Source: Thiotrichaceae bacterium UBA4486 (GTDB lineage Bacteria; Pseudomonadota; Gammaproteobacteria; Eutrophobiales; Eutrophobiaceae). Taken from it: DNA of 64,000 bases. The first letter of the stretch is position 1. Each line of letters opens with the position of its first letter. The position numbers and the translations under genes were made by a program. The notes under the pieces were generated by a model that was given only the letters and a program-made list of their open reading frames with translations, was not told where the DNA came from and searched no databases. This document shows, piece after piece, positions 1 through 7,031 of the stretch. The stretch is from the NCBI GenBank assembly GCA_002389045.1, contig DGNS01000011.1, forward strand, positions 1 through 64,000, written 5' to 3'.

Positions 1-2
1 TT

Positions 3-293
3 AAAAATGGGGGGATTACCGAAGTAAATGGGGATTACAAAGAAGTTGCTGTGGGGGTAAAGCCTATTATCAAGAAAATCAATAGGTATGTTCTTGGTGG
101 TTTTAAACCGAGCTGGGATATAGAAAGTGCGCAAAGCCATTCAGGGAATGAGCATGTAATAAAAGTCAATCTGCAACTTGAAGATGAAGCGCCAAAACAA
201 AGAATATCAGCTGGTTCAAAGAAAAAAAGCAGATCGTCTATAGTTTGGTGGATTGTTGGTGTAATCATTGTTCTATATTTGATATTTAAGTGA
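3..293 (+). CDS. 5'-truncated small protein with C-terminal membrane anchor (cassette gene 1)
   Basis: The frame is open from the window edge to the TGA at 291-293, so the gene probably begins upstream. A GTG at 51 is the only start-like codon inside, and the residues before it also read as protein. The product is hydrophilic and basic, with a Lys/Ser-rich patch (about 70 residues after position 51) followed by one hydrophobic helix (IVGVIIVLYLIF) ending at the C-terminus, as in a tail-anchored protein. It is AT-richer than most of the window. It sits directly before an attC-like site (300-392), so it is most simply a cassette gene. I do not recognise a family. Confidence 0.55.
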   Translation, partial: KNGGITEVNGDYKEVAVGVKPIIKKINRYVLGGFKPSWDIESAQSHSGNEHVIKVNLQLEDEAPKQRISAGSKKKSRSSIVWWIVGVIIVLYLIFK

Positions 294-299
294 AACATT

Positions 300-392
300 C
301 TCTAACAATCACATGCACTCGGACAGCAAAAAGCGCCGCTCCTCGTTCCTCGTCGCTCTGCTTTTCCCTGCCGGTTATGTGAGGCGTTATGT
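300..392 (+). repeat. attC-like integron recombination site 1
   Basis: Right core GTTATGT is at 386-392 and the left end reads CTCTAAC at 300-306. The two arms pair imperfectly: TAACAATCACATGCACTCGG on the left matches the complement of the right arm (TAACGCCTCACATAACCGG) with unpaired extra bases, as expected of a folded attC. A second complementary pair (cagcaaaaagc with gctctgctttt) sits inside. It follows a small plus-strand gene and precedes hicB by 39 bases. Confidence 0.75.
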
Positions 393-431
393 GTTACTGG
401 AAATAAAGCCCAAAATGAATAAACTAGTCGC

Positions 432-644
432 ATGAACACGCAATATACAGCAATTATCAAACAGGATAAGGACTGGTGGATCGGCTGGATCGAAGAGGTT
501 CCAGGCGTGAATTGCCAGGAAAATTCTCGTGAACAACTCCTGGTGAGTCTTCGCGAGACACTGCAGGAAGCAATTGATTTTAATAGAAAAGAAGCCATTT
601 CTGCAGCCGGAAACCAGTACAGTGAAGAAAATATCGCATTATGA
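432..644 (+). CDS. hicB: HicB-like antitoxin
   Basis: This 70-residue protein matches the short HicB fold: an N-terminal strand pair (YTAIIKQDKDWWIGWIEEVP), then PGVNCQENS and a helix with REQLLVSLRETLQEAI. HicB proteins bind and neutralise HicA and repress their own operon; here the C-terminal DNA-binding domain of longer HicBs is absent. The stop overlaps the hicA start by four bases (ATGA at 641-644), so the pair is translationally coupled. Gene order is antitoxin first. It lies between attC-like sites 1 and 2, so the pair forms one integron cassette. Toxin-antitoxin cassettes are known to stabilise large integron arrays. Confidence 0.8.
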   Translation: MNTQYTAIIKQDKDWWIGWIEEVPGVNCQENSREQLLVSLRETLQEAIDFNRKEAISAAGNQYSEENIAL

Positions 645-829
645 AACGAAGCAAATTGCTTCGCCATATGAGAAGCCAAGGATGTGAACTGCTGCGTGAG
701 GGAGGGAACCATTCATGGTGGCAAAATCAGAGTCTAAATACCCGTTCCGCAGTCCCTCGCCATTCCGAAATCAGCGATATTTTAGCCAAGAAAATCTGCA
801 GAGATCTTGGTATCCCACCAGTCAAGTAA
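641..829 (+). CDS. hicA: HicA-like mRNA interferase toxin
   Basis: The 62-residue product has the HicA layout: N-terminal helix with the KRSKLLRHMRSQGCELLREGG pattern, the catalytic histidine in GGNHSWW, and a C-terminal helix ending LAKKICRDLGI. HicA toxins are small double-stranded-RNA-binding-fold ribonucleases that cleave mRNA. It starts inside the hicB stop and its TAA (827-829) is at the left end of attC-like site 2, the compact layout typical of a gene cassette. No frame damage is visible, so the module is likely functional. Confidence 0.82.
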   Translation: MKRSKLLRHMRSQGCELLREGGNHSWWQNQSLNTRSAVPRHSEISDILAKKICRDLGIPPVK

Positions 830-830
830 C

Positions 831-893
831 ACATAACCAGTCATTCGAGCTGGACGCACCTAAGAGGCGCGCCACTCAATTCTGCCGTTATGC
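831..893 (+). repeat. attC-like integron recombination site 2
   Basis: Right core GTTATGC is at 887-893. The left arm CATAACCAGTCATTCGAG pairs with the complement of the right arm (CATAACGGCAGAATTGAG) with small bulges. The site begins at the hicA stop codon and ends seven bases before the ATG of the acetyltransferase gene. Confidence 0.75.
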
Positions 894-899
894 GTATAA

Positions 900-1325
900 A
901 TGATCGTAGAAGCAGCCAAAGAAACCGATATGCCAACTCTCTGTGAGCTGTTCAATCAAGCTAGGGAAAGGAATGGCAGTTTCCCCAAAGAACACTACGG
1001 CGTTGCGGAATTTTTACGAGTGATTGAAGGTGAAACGATTTTGGTGACTCGTATCGGAGGTGAAATAGTAGGGTTTGCGTCGGTATGGGAACCAGATATT
1101 TTTCTCCACCATCTTTATGTTTCGCCACATTACCAGCATCAAGGCATCGGTAGTGCGCTTGTCGAACACTGTGTTAGCCAGTTTGGTTTGCCAATGTCAT
1201 TGAAGTGTATTGAATCTAATATTGGTGCGTGCCGGTTTTACGAAAAACGGGGGTGGCGTTGTTCAGAGATGGCAGAAGGCCCAGAAGGGCGGTATGTGTT
1301 GTATGTTCGAGAAAATGCCGCATAA
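900..1325 (+). CDS. GNAT-family N-acetyltransferase (cassette gene 3)
   Basis: The 141-residue protein is a single GNAT domain. Motif A reads HLYVSPHYQHQGIGSALVEH, containing the Q-x-x-G-x-G acetyl-CoA loop (QHQGIG), and is followed by the C-terminal strand pattern NIGACRFYEKRGW seen in GNAT enzymes. Substrate is unknown; GNAT cassettes range from aminoglycoside acetyltransferases to metabolic and protein-modifying enzymes, and nothing here points to resistance. The ATG lies 7 bases after the attC-2 core and the stop lies inside attC-like site 3. No strong ribosome binding site is visible, which is common for cassette genes. Confidence 0.85.
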   Translation: MIVEAAKETDMPTLCELFNQARERNGSFPKEHYGVAEFLRVIEGETILVTRIGGEIVGFASVWEPDIFLHHLYVSPHYQHQGIGSALVEHCVSQFGLPMSLKCIESNIGACRFYEKRGWRCSEMAEGPEGRYVLYVRENAA

Positions 1326-1397
1326 CAACTGCATAAACTCGGACCGCTTGGACTCCGCTTCGCTCCACCAAGCGTCCGGTTATGAAAAACGTTATGA
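1320..1397 (+). repeat. attC-like integron recombination site 3
   Basis: Left core GCATAAC is at 1320-1326 and right core GTTATGA at 1391-1397. The left arm CATAACAACTGCATAAACTCGGAC pairs with the complement of the right arm (CATAACGTTTTTCATAACCGGAC) apart from extra unpaired bases. The middle forms a long stem (CGCTTGGACTCC with the complement around CCACCAAGCG). This is the clearest attC of the window. Confidence 0.8.
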
Positions 1398-1801
1398 CGC
1401 TAAATTCACCTTGTAACCCGTTACTACATAGGTTGCACTTGTTCTATGATAAAAAGATTCAGGCATTCTGGACTGTGAGCTGAGCGAGGTCGAACCCACG
1501 TAACCATTTGACTGTAAAGCAAAGCACAGCGTAATAACGGCAAAATCAATGCTTAAAAAGTCCGTTTTGGTATCGAAAATCGCGTTTTAAGAGAGAGAGC
1601 AAAACATGTCGTGTGCGAATCGTTTTTTTCAGTTGTGTTCGGCTACCGGGACCGCGGACCTTACACTGGCCTTTTTCGCCCTGAAATGGCCTGTTTAAGC
1701 ACTGAGAACATGGTTTTTCTGAATGAATTGGTCTGGATTTCAGTGTGTTGCGTAGGTCCGACCCCAGGAGCGGGCACATGTCATAGCTGTTCGAGGTCCG
1801 A
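1398..1801. other. 404-base stretch without a convincing gene
   Basis: No open frame here has a protein-like composition. If attC-like site 4 is real, this is the unusually long leader of a cassette carrying the exchanger gene. A 13-base string GTCGAACCCACGT (1489-1501) recurs at 16709-16721 next to a palindromic repeat, so part of this stretch may be a decayed dispersed repeat. I found no further attC here. Confidence 0.4.
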
Positions 1802-2821
1802 GTGTTCTCTTCCTTGATTCCCAGCATAATCGCCTTTGGCATCGCTGCCCTGGTGATCGTCATCGCGGGCAGTCAGCTTGCCCGGCTGGCTGATACCTTG
1901 GCCGACCGAACCGGCCTGGGCGAGGCGCTCTTCGGGGTCTTGCTGCTGGCCGGGGTTACTTCGCTGCCTGACTTCGCCGCGACCCTGAGCGCGGCGGTAG
2001 ACGGCCGACCCGATCTGGCCATGAGCAACGTCATGGGCAGCATGGCCGTGAATCTGGCGTTTCTTGGCGTGGCCGACATTTTTTACCGCAAAGCCAACCT
2101 GGAACACGCGGCGGCGTCCCCTGTGAACCTGATGCTGGCGGGATTACTGATTGTGTTGCTGACTTTGCCGCTGCTCGCAATCTTTACGCCGACAGTCACC
2201 CGGTGGAGCGTGCACCCGATCACGCCGGTGATCATCGCCGCCTATCTGTTCGGCCTGCACTTGATTCACCGCACGCGGGCAAAGCCTATGTGGTTCCCTC
2301 GACAAACACTTCAGACAGTTTCAGATGAGCCCGAAAAGCATCATCATGGCCGTTCGGCCAGTGTCTGGCTTGGGTTCATCGGTATGGCTGTCGTGACCGG
2401 TATGGCCGGCTGGATCTTGATGGAAGCCGCAAAGGCCATCGCCGACCTGACTGGGCTGTCCGAAACCCTGGTCGGCGGCGTGTTCACCGCTCTGGCTACT
2501 TCCACTCCAGAGTTGGTGACCACCATCGCAGCGATACGAATTGGAGCGCTGACCCTGGCAGTAAGCAATATCTTCGGCACCAACTGCTTCAACATGCTCG
2601 TTGTCGCCGCGGCTGACGCGGGCTATGCTCACGGCTCCATCTACCATGACATGGCACCGATTCAGATGACGTGGGGTTTGGTGAGCATCCTGATGACCGC
2701 CATCCTGCTGCTGGGATTGGTACGACGAGAGACCTATGGAATCGGCCGAATCGGATTCGAAAGTGCTCTGATCCTGGGTGTTTACGCCGTCGCGCTGAGT
2801 GTCGTTGTGGTGAGTACCTGA
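1802..2821 (+). CDS. Sodium/calcium exchanger (CaCA) family membrane protein
   Basis: The 339-residue product has about ten hydrophobic helices and the two inverted alpha-repeats of the CaCA superfamily: residues about 53-84 (SLPDFAATLSA ... SNVMGSMAVN) and about 233-264 (STPELVTTIAAI ... SNIFGTNCFN). The paired acidic residues D57 and E237 are the expected cation ligands. A His-rich loop (KHHHG, about residue 189) separates the halves. The family exchanges Ca2+ or other cations for Na+ or H+ across the inner membrane. Start is GTG at 1802 with only a weak GAGG upstream. The possible attC at 2875-2942 suggests this may be a cassette gene. Confidence 0.85.
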   Translation: MFSSLIPSIIAFGIAALVIVIAGSQLARLADTLADRTGLGEALFGVLLLAGVTSLPDFAATLSAAVDGRPDLAMSNVMGSMAVNLAFLGVADIFYRKANLEHAAASPVNLMLAGLLIVLLTLPLLAIFTPTVTRWSVHPITPVIIAAYLFGLHLIHRTRAKPMWFPRQTLQTVSDEPEKHHHGRSASVWLGFIGMAVVTGMAGWILMEAAKAIADLTGLSETLVGGVFTALATSTPELVTTIAAIRIGALTLAVSNIFGTNCFNMLVVAAADAGYAHGSIYHDMAPIQMTWGLVSILMTAILLLGLVRRETYGIGRIGFESALILGVYAVALSVVVVST

Positions 2822-2874
2822 GGTGCCATGCTGAATTGCCGAAACAAGGACAGTTACGAAAGCTGCACGGCAAT

Positions 2875-2942
2875 GGCAAACAAATCGCTCAAGCCGATTT
2901 GCCTCACTTGGTTCGGCACACGGCTTGGCTCAACTGTTGGGC
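2875..2942 (+). repeat. Degenerate attC-like site 4
   Basis: Right core GTTGGGC (2936-2942) fits the GTTRRRY consensus exactly. The left arm AACAAATCGCTCAAGCCG (2879-2896) resembles common attC left arms and pairs with the right arm through CAAGCCG/CGGCTTG and weaker flanking pairs. The left core is poor. It lies 53 bases after the exchanger stop, where an attC would be expected. Confidence 0.5.
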
Positions 2943-3105
2943 GGCACAACTGTCGCTGAACAGCTGTGTAATTCCAGGCAGATATGCTCCACCCGAAGGA
3001 TCTGCATTTCAGCGCCCGGTTGGAACCGATGGTCAAGGATTTACAGATTGCTACGGAACTTGCCATCGCCGATTGAGTTAATTTCATCAGACAAAAGAGA
3101 AACAA

Positions 3106-4005
3106 ATGGCGAATTTGAGCTCGGCGTTCGTGGTCCTGGCGGCGCTATGCTGGGGACTATCAGGCGGGATCGGGGGCATTCTCATGGCCGACGGGTGGGA
3201 CCCGTTCGTGGTGTCGTTCTACCGGGGCGCGATCGGGCTGTTGTTTGTTTGCGTCTGGCTGGCCTTGCGCCCGCACGGCAGCGGACTGGCAAATCGACGA
3301 TTATGGTTCTGGTCGGGGTTTGCCGGCCTCGGGGTCGCTGGCAATTTCGCTTTCTATTTCGTGAGCATCGCGGAGGGCAGCGTCGCGGTTGCAGCGACGC
3401 TGATGTACTGCGCACCGGTGTTCGTCTATCTCGTGTCCTTCGCACTCAAGCTCGAACGACCGACTCCGCTTAAGTGGGCCGCGATTGCCATGGTAATGCT
3501 TGGCGTCGTGTTGCTCACACGTATCTACGAGATTGGGGCGGGCGGCGTCACGCTGATCGGCGCCGGCGCCGGCCTGCTTTCCGGGCTGTCCTACGCAGTA
3601 TTTATTTTCGGCTTCAAGTATGCGGCACCGCACGGCAGCCCGCAGGCGATTCTCGTGATAGCGTTCTCCGTACTCGTAACCGTACTCGTCTGGCCGGGCG
3701 ATGCCGACCAGATCGTTGCAGTTACAAACACGCCGAGTTGGCCGCTGTTCGCAGCACTGGGGGTGTTTGGCGCGGGATTGTCGTTCATTCTCTATATCGT
3801 CGGCTTGAAGCATACCGCCCCGGCCGTTGCCTCAATTGTTGCAATGGTCGAACCGGTCACCGCGACCCTATTCGGTGTCGTAGTTTTAAATGAAAGCCTG
3901 ATCGGTCTACAGATCTTCGGCATGGGACTGATTTTGGTCACGGTTACTGCGCTGAGCGTATATTCGAACGCTCGATGGGCTCCTCGTGATTTAACCACTC
4001 GCTGA
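3106..4005 (+). CDS. EamA-family (DMT) exporter
   Basis: The 299-residue protein has about ten hydrophobic segments in two EamA repeats (about 1-135 and 150-290). Typical EamA motifs are visible: CWGLSGGIGGILM early, AEGSVAVAATLMYCAPVF at the end of repeat one, and TAPAVASIVAMVEPVTATLFG in repeat two. DMT exporters move amino acids, metabolites or drugs out of the cell; the substrate cannot be read from sequence. The start is ATG at 3106 preceded by AAAAGAGAAACAA, a weak binding site. It is followed 73 bases later by attC-like site 5, so it may be an integron cassette. Confidence 0.85.
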   Translation: MANLSSAFVVLAALCWGLSGGIGGILMADGWDPFVVSFYRGAIGLLFVCVWLALRPHGSGLANRRLWFWSGFAGLGVAGNFAFYFVSIAEGSVAVAATLMYCAPVFVYLVSFALKLERPTPLKWAAIAMVMLGVVLLTRIYEIGAGGVTLIGAGAGLLSGLSYAVFIFGFKYAAPHGSPQAILVIAFSVLVTVLVWPGDADQIVAVTNTPSWPLFAALGVFGAGLSFILYIVGLKHTAPAVASIVAMVEPVTATLFGVVVLNESLIGLQIFGMGLILVTVTALSVYSNARWAPRDLTTR

Positions 4006-4078
4006 GTGGGGCCAATAATTTACCTTTTCGATGACTGTTACTGGCAAATTGCGGCTGACGGCCAGGGTCGTAAATTCC

Positions 4079-4137
4079 GCCCAACAATCGCTTGCAGCCG
4101 ATGCATAAAGCAGCGCGGCTGAAGCGGGGCGTCAGGC
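4079..4137 (+). repeat. attC-like site 5 (exactly 59 bases)
   Basis: Left core GCCCAAC (4079-4085) fits RYYYAAC exactly; right core GTCAGGC (4131-4137) differs from GTTRRRY at one base. Inner arms CGCTTGCAGCCG (about 4089-4100) and CGGCTGAAGCG (about 4116-4126) are complementary except for one extra G in the left arm, the extrahelical base that marks attC polarity. The mutated right core may make it inactive. Confidence 0.65.
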
Positions 4138-4174
4138 TATATGAACCGGCCGCACTATGAGAGGATGAGGAAAA

Positions 4175-4369
4175 ATTAAGGTTCGAGAACTTCAAGAGCA
4201 GCTCAGTAAATTTGATCCGGAACTGGACGTCGTGTGCTACAGCGAAGACGAAAAGCTTTCGATTGAGGGTCGAGGCTTTATTTTGTTCGATATCATGGCT
4301 ATTAACACGAATGTAAGCTTTCTGCCTGTTCTGCCGTATCTCCGGTGCAGGCAGTTGTTTAACCGGTAA
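4175..4369 (+). pseudogene. Decayed small cassette gene lacking a start codon
   Basis: After GAGGATGAGGAAAA (a good ribosome-binding stretch) the frame reads ATT AAG GTT CGA GAA: where ATG would be expected there is ATT. The following 64 codons read as protein (for example LSKFDPELDVVCYSEDEKLS then GFILFDI), resembling a small family of hypothetical proteins that begin with M-K-V-R/S-E-L and contain DPE-x-x-V-x-C-Y-x-E-D-E. After about residue 45 the match to that pattern is lost, so a frameshift is also possible. It lies between attC-like sites 5 and 6. It may be a relic; initiation at ATT is possible but rare. Confidence 0.45.
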
Positions 4370-4420
4370 CGCCAGCCTGCCGCCAACAACGTATAGACTC
4401 ATGAGGCATAACCGTTTAAC
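4357..4420 (+). repeat. Weak attC-like inverted repeat 6
   Basis: Left end GTTTAAC (4357-4363) fits RYYYAAC; right end GTTTAAC (4414-4420) fits GTTRRRY with one mismatch. GTTTAACCGGTAACGCC pairs with the complement of GGCATAACCGTTTAAC with one extra C and three mismatches. The decayed gene's stop lies inside the left arm. It could equally be a terminator-type hairpin. Confidence 0.35.
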
Positions 4421-4479
4421 GTAAGCTCCGCCCTGGAACTACTGCGCATTCATCCACTGCGAAACACCGGCTTTTCTTC

Positions 4480-5094
4480 ATGAACCTGATTGATATACTC
4501 GCCCTCGTTCTGCTCATGATCACCCTGGCGTTGGTGCCCGGAGCCAGTACCGTCCTGGTCGTTGCCCGTTCTGCTACCAACGGCTTTGCCAATGGCGCCG
4601 CGGCCACAGCCGGAATCGTCCTTGGCGATTTCGTTTTTCTGACCGTGGCTGTTCTGGGGATGGCGGCACTGGCCGAGATGATGGGCAGTCTGTTCATGCT
4701 GGTGCGCATACTTGCCGGCGCCTGCCTGATCTGGATGGGGATCAACCTGTTGCGATCAGCGCCTCCGGAAAACAGGGTGATAACGGAGACAAGCGTTTCG
4801 AATCTCGGCTCCAGTTTCCTGGCCGGTTTGCTGATCACACTGGGCGATATCAAGGCAATATTGTTTTACGCAAGCCTGCTCCCGGTATTTCTGGATATGA
4901 ATTCACTGCGGGCATATGACGTTGCATCGGTCTACCTGGTGACGCTGGCCACCGTTGGCGGCATCAAACTGGGCTATGCGTATGCCGCGAAGACACTTTT
5001 TTTACATGGCAGGTCAGCTATGGGCCGCGTTGCAAGGGGTGCGGCCGGAAGCCTGTTGGCAGGCGCCGGCACTTTTCTTATCATCAAAACCTGA
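4480..5094 (+). CDS. LysE/RhtB-family amino-acid exporter
   Basis: The 204-residue integral membrane protein has about six hydrophobic helices and the LysE-family signature near the N-terminus (LALVPGASTVLVVARSATNG, with the conserved P-G pair) and the central GxxxLxxxGxxxL-type helix (LAGACLIWMGINLL). Members export amino acids such as homoserine, threonine or lysine; the substrate is not predictable here. No attC was found downstream, so this is taken as the first ordinary chromosomal gene after the array. Confidence 0.85.
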   Translation: MNLIDILALVLLMITLALVPGASTVLVVARSATNGFANGAAATAGIVLGDFVFLTVAVLGMAALAEMMGSLFMLVRILAGACLIWMGINLLRSAPPENRVITETSVSNLGSSFLAGLLITLGDIKAILFYASLLPVFLDMNSLRAYDVASVYLVTLATVGGIKLGYAYAAKTLFLHGRSAMGRVARGAAGSLLAGAGTFLIIKT

Positions 5095-5228
5095 CGGGCG
5101 TGGATCGCCGCCTGCTGCCGGCAACTGTCAGAAATCCGGCCATCAATCGCAGGTTGGTTGCAAAGTGCTACACTTCCTACAGTTTCAATGCTGTCTTCCC
5201 TATCACTATCATTTTCAGGAAATTCACC

Positions 5229-5603
5229 ATGACAACACAATCCGGAAACAATGGACTCAGCACCCGAACCGAGGTGATGGGCGAGGAATTTGTCAAACGC
5301 GCCATGGACAACGCCACCGGCTTCACCGCGCCCATGCAGGACTGGATCAACGACCACGCCTGGGGTTCCACGTGGCAACGCGATGGGCTGTCACGCAAAA
5401 CCCGCTCGCTGGTGACCATCGCCATGCTGACTGCATTGAAAGCGACTCATGAACTCAAGGGGCATGTACGCGGGGCATTGAATAACGGCTGCAGCGCCGG
5501 GGAAATCCGTGAAGTACTGCTGCATTCGGCGGTGTATTGCGGCGCACCGGCGGCGCAGGAAGCCTTCCGCGCGGCGCAGGAAGTGATCGAGCAACACGCC
5601 TGA
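5229..5603 (+). CDS. Carboxymuconolactone decarboxylase (CMD) family protein
   Basis: The 124-residue product spans one CMD domain, with the PcaC-like signature ELKGHVRGALNNGCSAGEI and EVLLHSAVYCGAPAAQEAF. PcaC converts 4-carboxymuconolactone in the protocatechuate pathway, but no other pca gene is near and many CMD proteins have other or unknown roles. AhpD-type CxxC is absent, which argues against a peroxidase-reducing role. ATG 5229 is preceded by AGGAAATT, a good binding site; the frame extends further upstream but that part does not resemble the family. The next gene starts 9 bases after the stop. Confidence 0.8.
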   Translation: MTTQSGNNGLSTRTEVMGEEFVKRAMDNATGFTAPMQDWINDHAWGSTWQRDGLSRKTRSLVTIAMLTALKATHELKGHVRGALNNGCSAGEIREVLLHSAVYCGAPAAQEAFRAAQEVIEQHA

Positions 5604-5612
5604 TCCCTCATC

Positions 5613-5801
5613 ATGCGGTTCCAGGACGAGCAAACGATTCAGTGTCCCTACTGCTGGGAAACCATCTCGGTGCTGGTTGATCCCTCGGTTAGCGAGCAGG
5701 AATACATCGAGGATTGCCAGGTCTGTTGCCGGCCGATCCTGTTGCAGGTGTATTGCGGTGATGAGAGCGTTTCTATTCGCGTCGACCGGGAGAACGCCTG
5801 A
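5613..5801 (+). CDS. CPXCG-motif cysteine-rich protein
   Basis: The 62-residue protein carries two cysteine pairs, CPYC near residue 11 and CQVCC near residue 35, in the arrangement of the gammaproteobacterial CPXCG family (a probable small zinc ribbon). The first motif has Trp after the second cysteine (CPYCW) instead of Gly. The acidic middle (VDPSVSEQEYIEDC) and the ending RPILLQVYCGDESVSIRV are typical of the family. Function is unknown. It follows the CMD gene at 9 bases and is probably co-transcribed. Confidence 0.8.
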   Translation: MRFQDEQTIQCPYCWETISVLVDPSVSEQEYIEDCQVCCRPILLQVYCGDESVSIRVDRENA

Positions 5802-5929
5802 CCGAAAAATATCAAACAACCGGAGAGTATTCCGAAACCCGGTCCCCGACGCTACGAACAGCGGTGATTGACTGTTGAATGAGACGTCAGGAAATATAAC
5901 TTTTGATAACCGGCATGCCGTGGTGCTGA

Positions 5930-6844
5930 TTACTGTCCCTGCTGTTCGGAATGCATCCGGAAATAGAGTTCACTGCGTTCAAGGAAATGTTCCACACTGT
6001 CCGGAACGGGTACCCGCAGGTTGGTAAGCCTCGATAACAATTCGCTGCCCTCTTTCAGCAGCCGGTTTTTTTCCTTCGCCGCCTGCCGCTCCTCTTCCTC
6101 GAGATTATTCGGAATCACGACCCGGAATTCATCAAACAGTTCTTTCGCGGCCACATACGTCGGCCAGACCTCGAAGATAGCCGGATCGCTGCGCAGGGTT
6201 TCACAGGCTTCCTTGGCGGAATCGGCAAAATCCATAAGCAGCGGTTCCATGCCGTGAAATATATCGTCGCTGCGGATGATTTCGGTCATGGCACCGGTGA
6301 TGCGATCGATTTCCGACATGGTCTGCGCCAGCTTGATGTATCGCGTTTCAAAAAATTCCTGCATGGGCATGGTGAATACCCGAAACGGTTCGCCCCAGAG
6401 TTCGGAAATACCCTCACCGCCATCGGTGAGGCGGATATTTTCGCCCAGTTCCAGGGCTTCCATGAGGCAACGGCCACACTGGGAGTACAATGGATTGTTC
6501 TTTTCAACCTTGACCCCGGCCGATTCCAGGTTAACGATAGCGGTGAGAATATCGCGACCGCGGTTGAGCAGCGACCCGGCCAGCATGGCCGCCTTCACCC
6601 GTTTCTTGTGCGAACAGGTTTCGGTTTCGTAGGCAGCACGAATCTCATCCAGGTAATGTCCCGGCGTATTAATGCCGACTTCCACGTGATGGAACACCCG
6701 GCGGGTCATCTGGTCGATGATGGTTTTCTTGTCCGAGATCTTGTCCGAGTGCATCGAATAATGGCGTATCCAGTGACCGTCATAATAGATGCAGCTCTTG
6801 CCATCGATTGTTCTGATGGTGCCGTTTTTGATCTCGTCTTTCAT
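5930..6844 (-). CDS. Conserved hypothetical cytosolic protein
   Basis: The 304-residue product has no signal peptide or membrane segment and is mostly helical by composition, with charged stretches near the C-terminus (NLEEEERQAAKEKNRLLKEG). The N-terminus (DGKSCIYYDGHWIRHY) is aromatic-rich. Start at 6844 is preferred over the ATG eight codons upstream because GGAAATAACG precedes it. It stands alone on the minus strand, divergent from mtaB. I do not recognise a characterised family. Confidence 0.7.
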   Translation of the reverse strand: MKDEIKNGTIRTIDGKSCIYYDGHWIRHYSMHSDKISDKKTIIDQMTRRVFHHVEVGINTPGHYLDEIRAAYETETCSHKKRVKAAMLAGSLLNRGRDILTAIVNLESAGVKVEKNNPLYSQCGRCLMEALELGENIRLTDGGEGISELWGEPFRVFTMPMQEFFETRYIKLAQTMSEIDRITGAMTEIIRSDDIFHGMEPLLMDFADSAKEACETLRSDPAIFEVWPTYVAAKELFDEFRVVIPNNLEEEERQAAKEKNRLLKEGSELLSRLTNLRVPVPDSVEHFLERSELYFRMHSEQQGQ

Positions 6845-7031
6845 ATCGTTATTTCCGGCGTGGCGCATGGCGGGCCTTTATTGAGGTGCAATAGGGTAAC
6901 CTGTTGCGGCGGGACAGAAAAGAGGACATACCGGCGCCCGCCCTGCTTCGCGGCGGTCAGCCCCGGATCTGTGAATTTTCTGAAAATCCGTCACAATAGC
7001 GCCCCACGACACCTACTGTAATGATCCTGGT

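Noticed and set aside
1611..1817. 68-codon plus-strand frame before the exchanger
   Set aside because: No binding site, no protein-like composition and overlap with the exchanger start.
5095..5228. attC after the LysE gene
   Set aside because: Complementary short strings exist, but no R' core or bulged stem was found; the LysE gene was therefore not counted as a cassette.
6254..7021. Long plus-strand open frame (255 codons)
   Set aside because: It mirrors the minus-strand hypothetical gene; composition is His/Arg/Gly-rich as expected of an antisense shadow.
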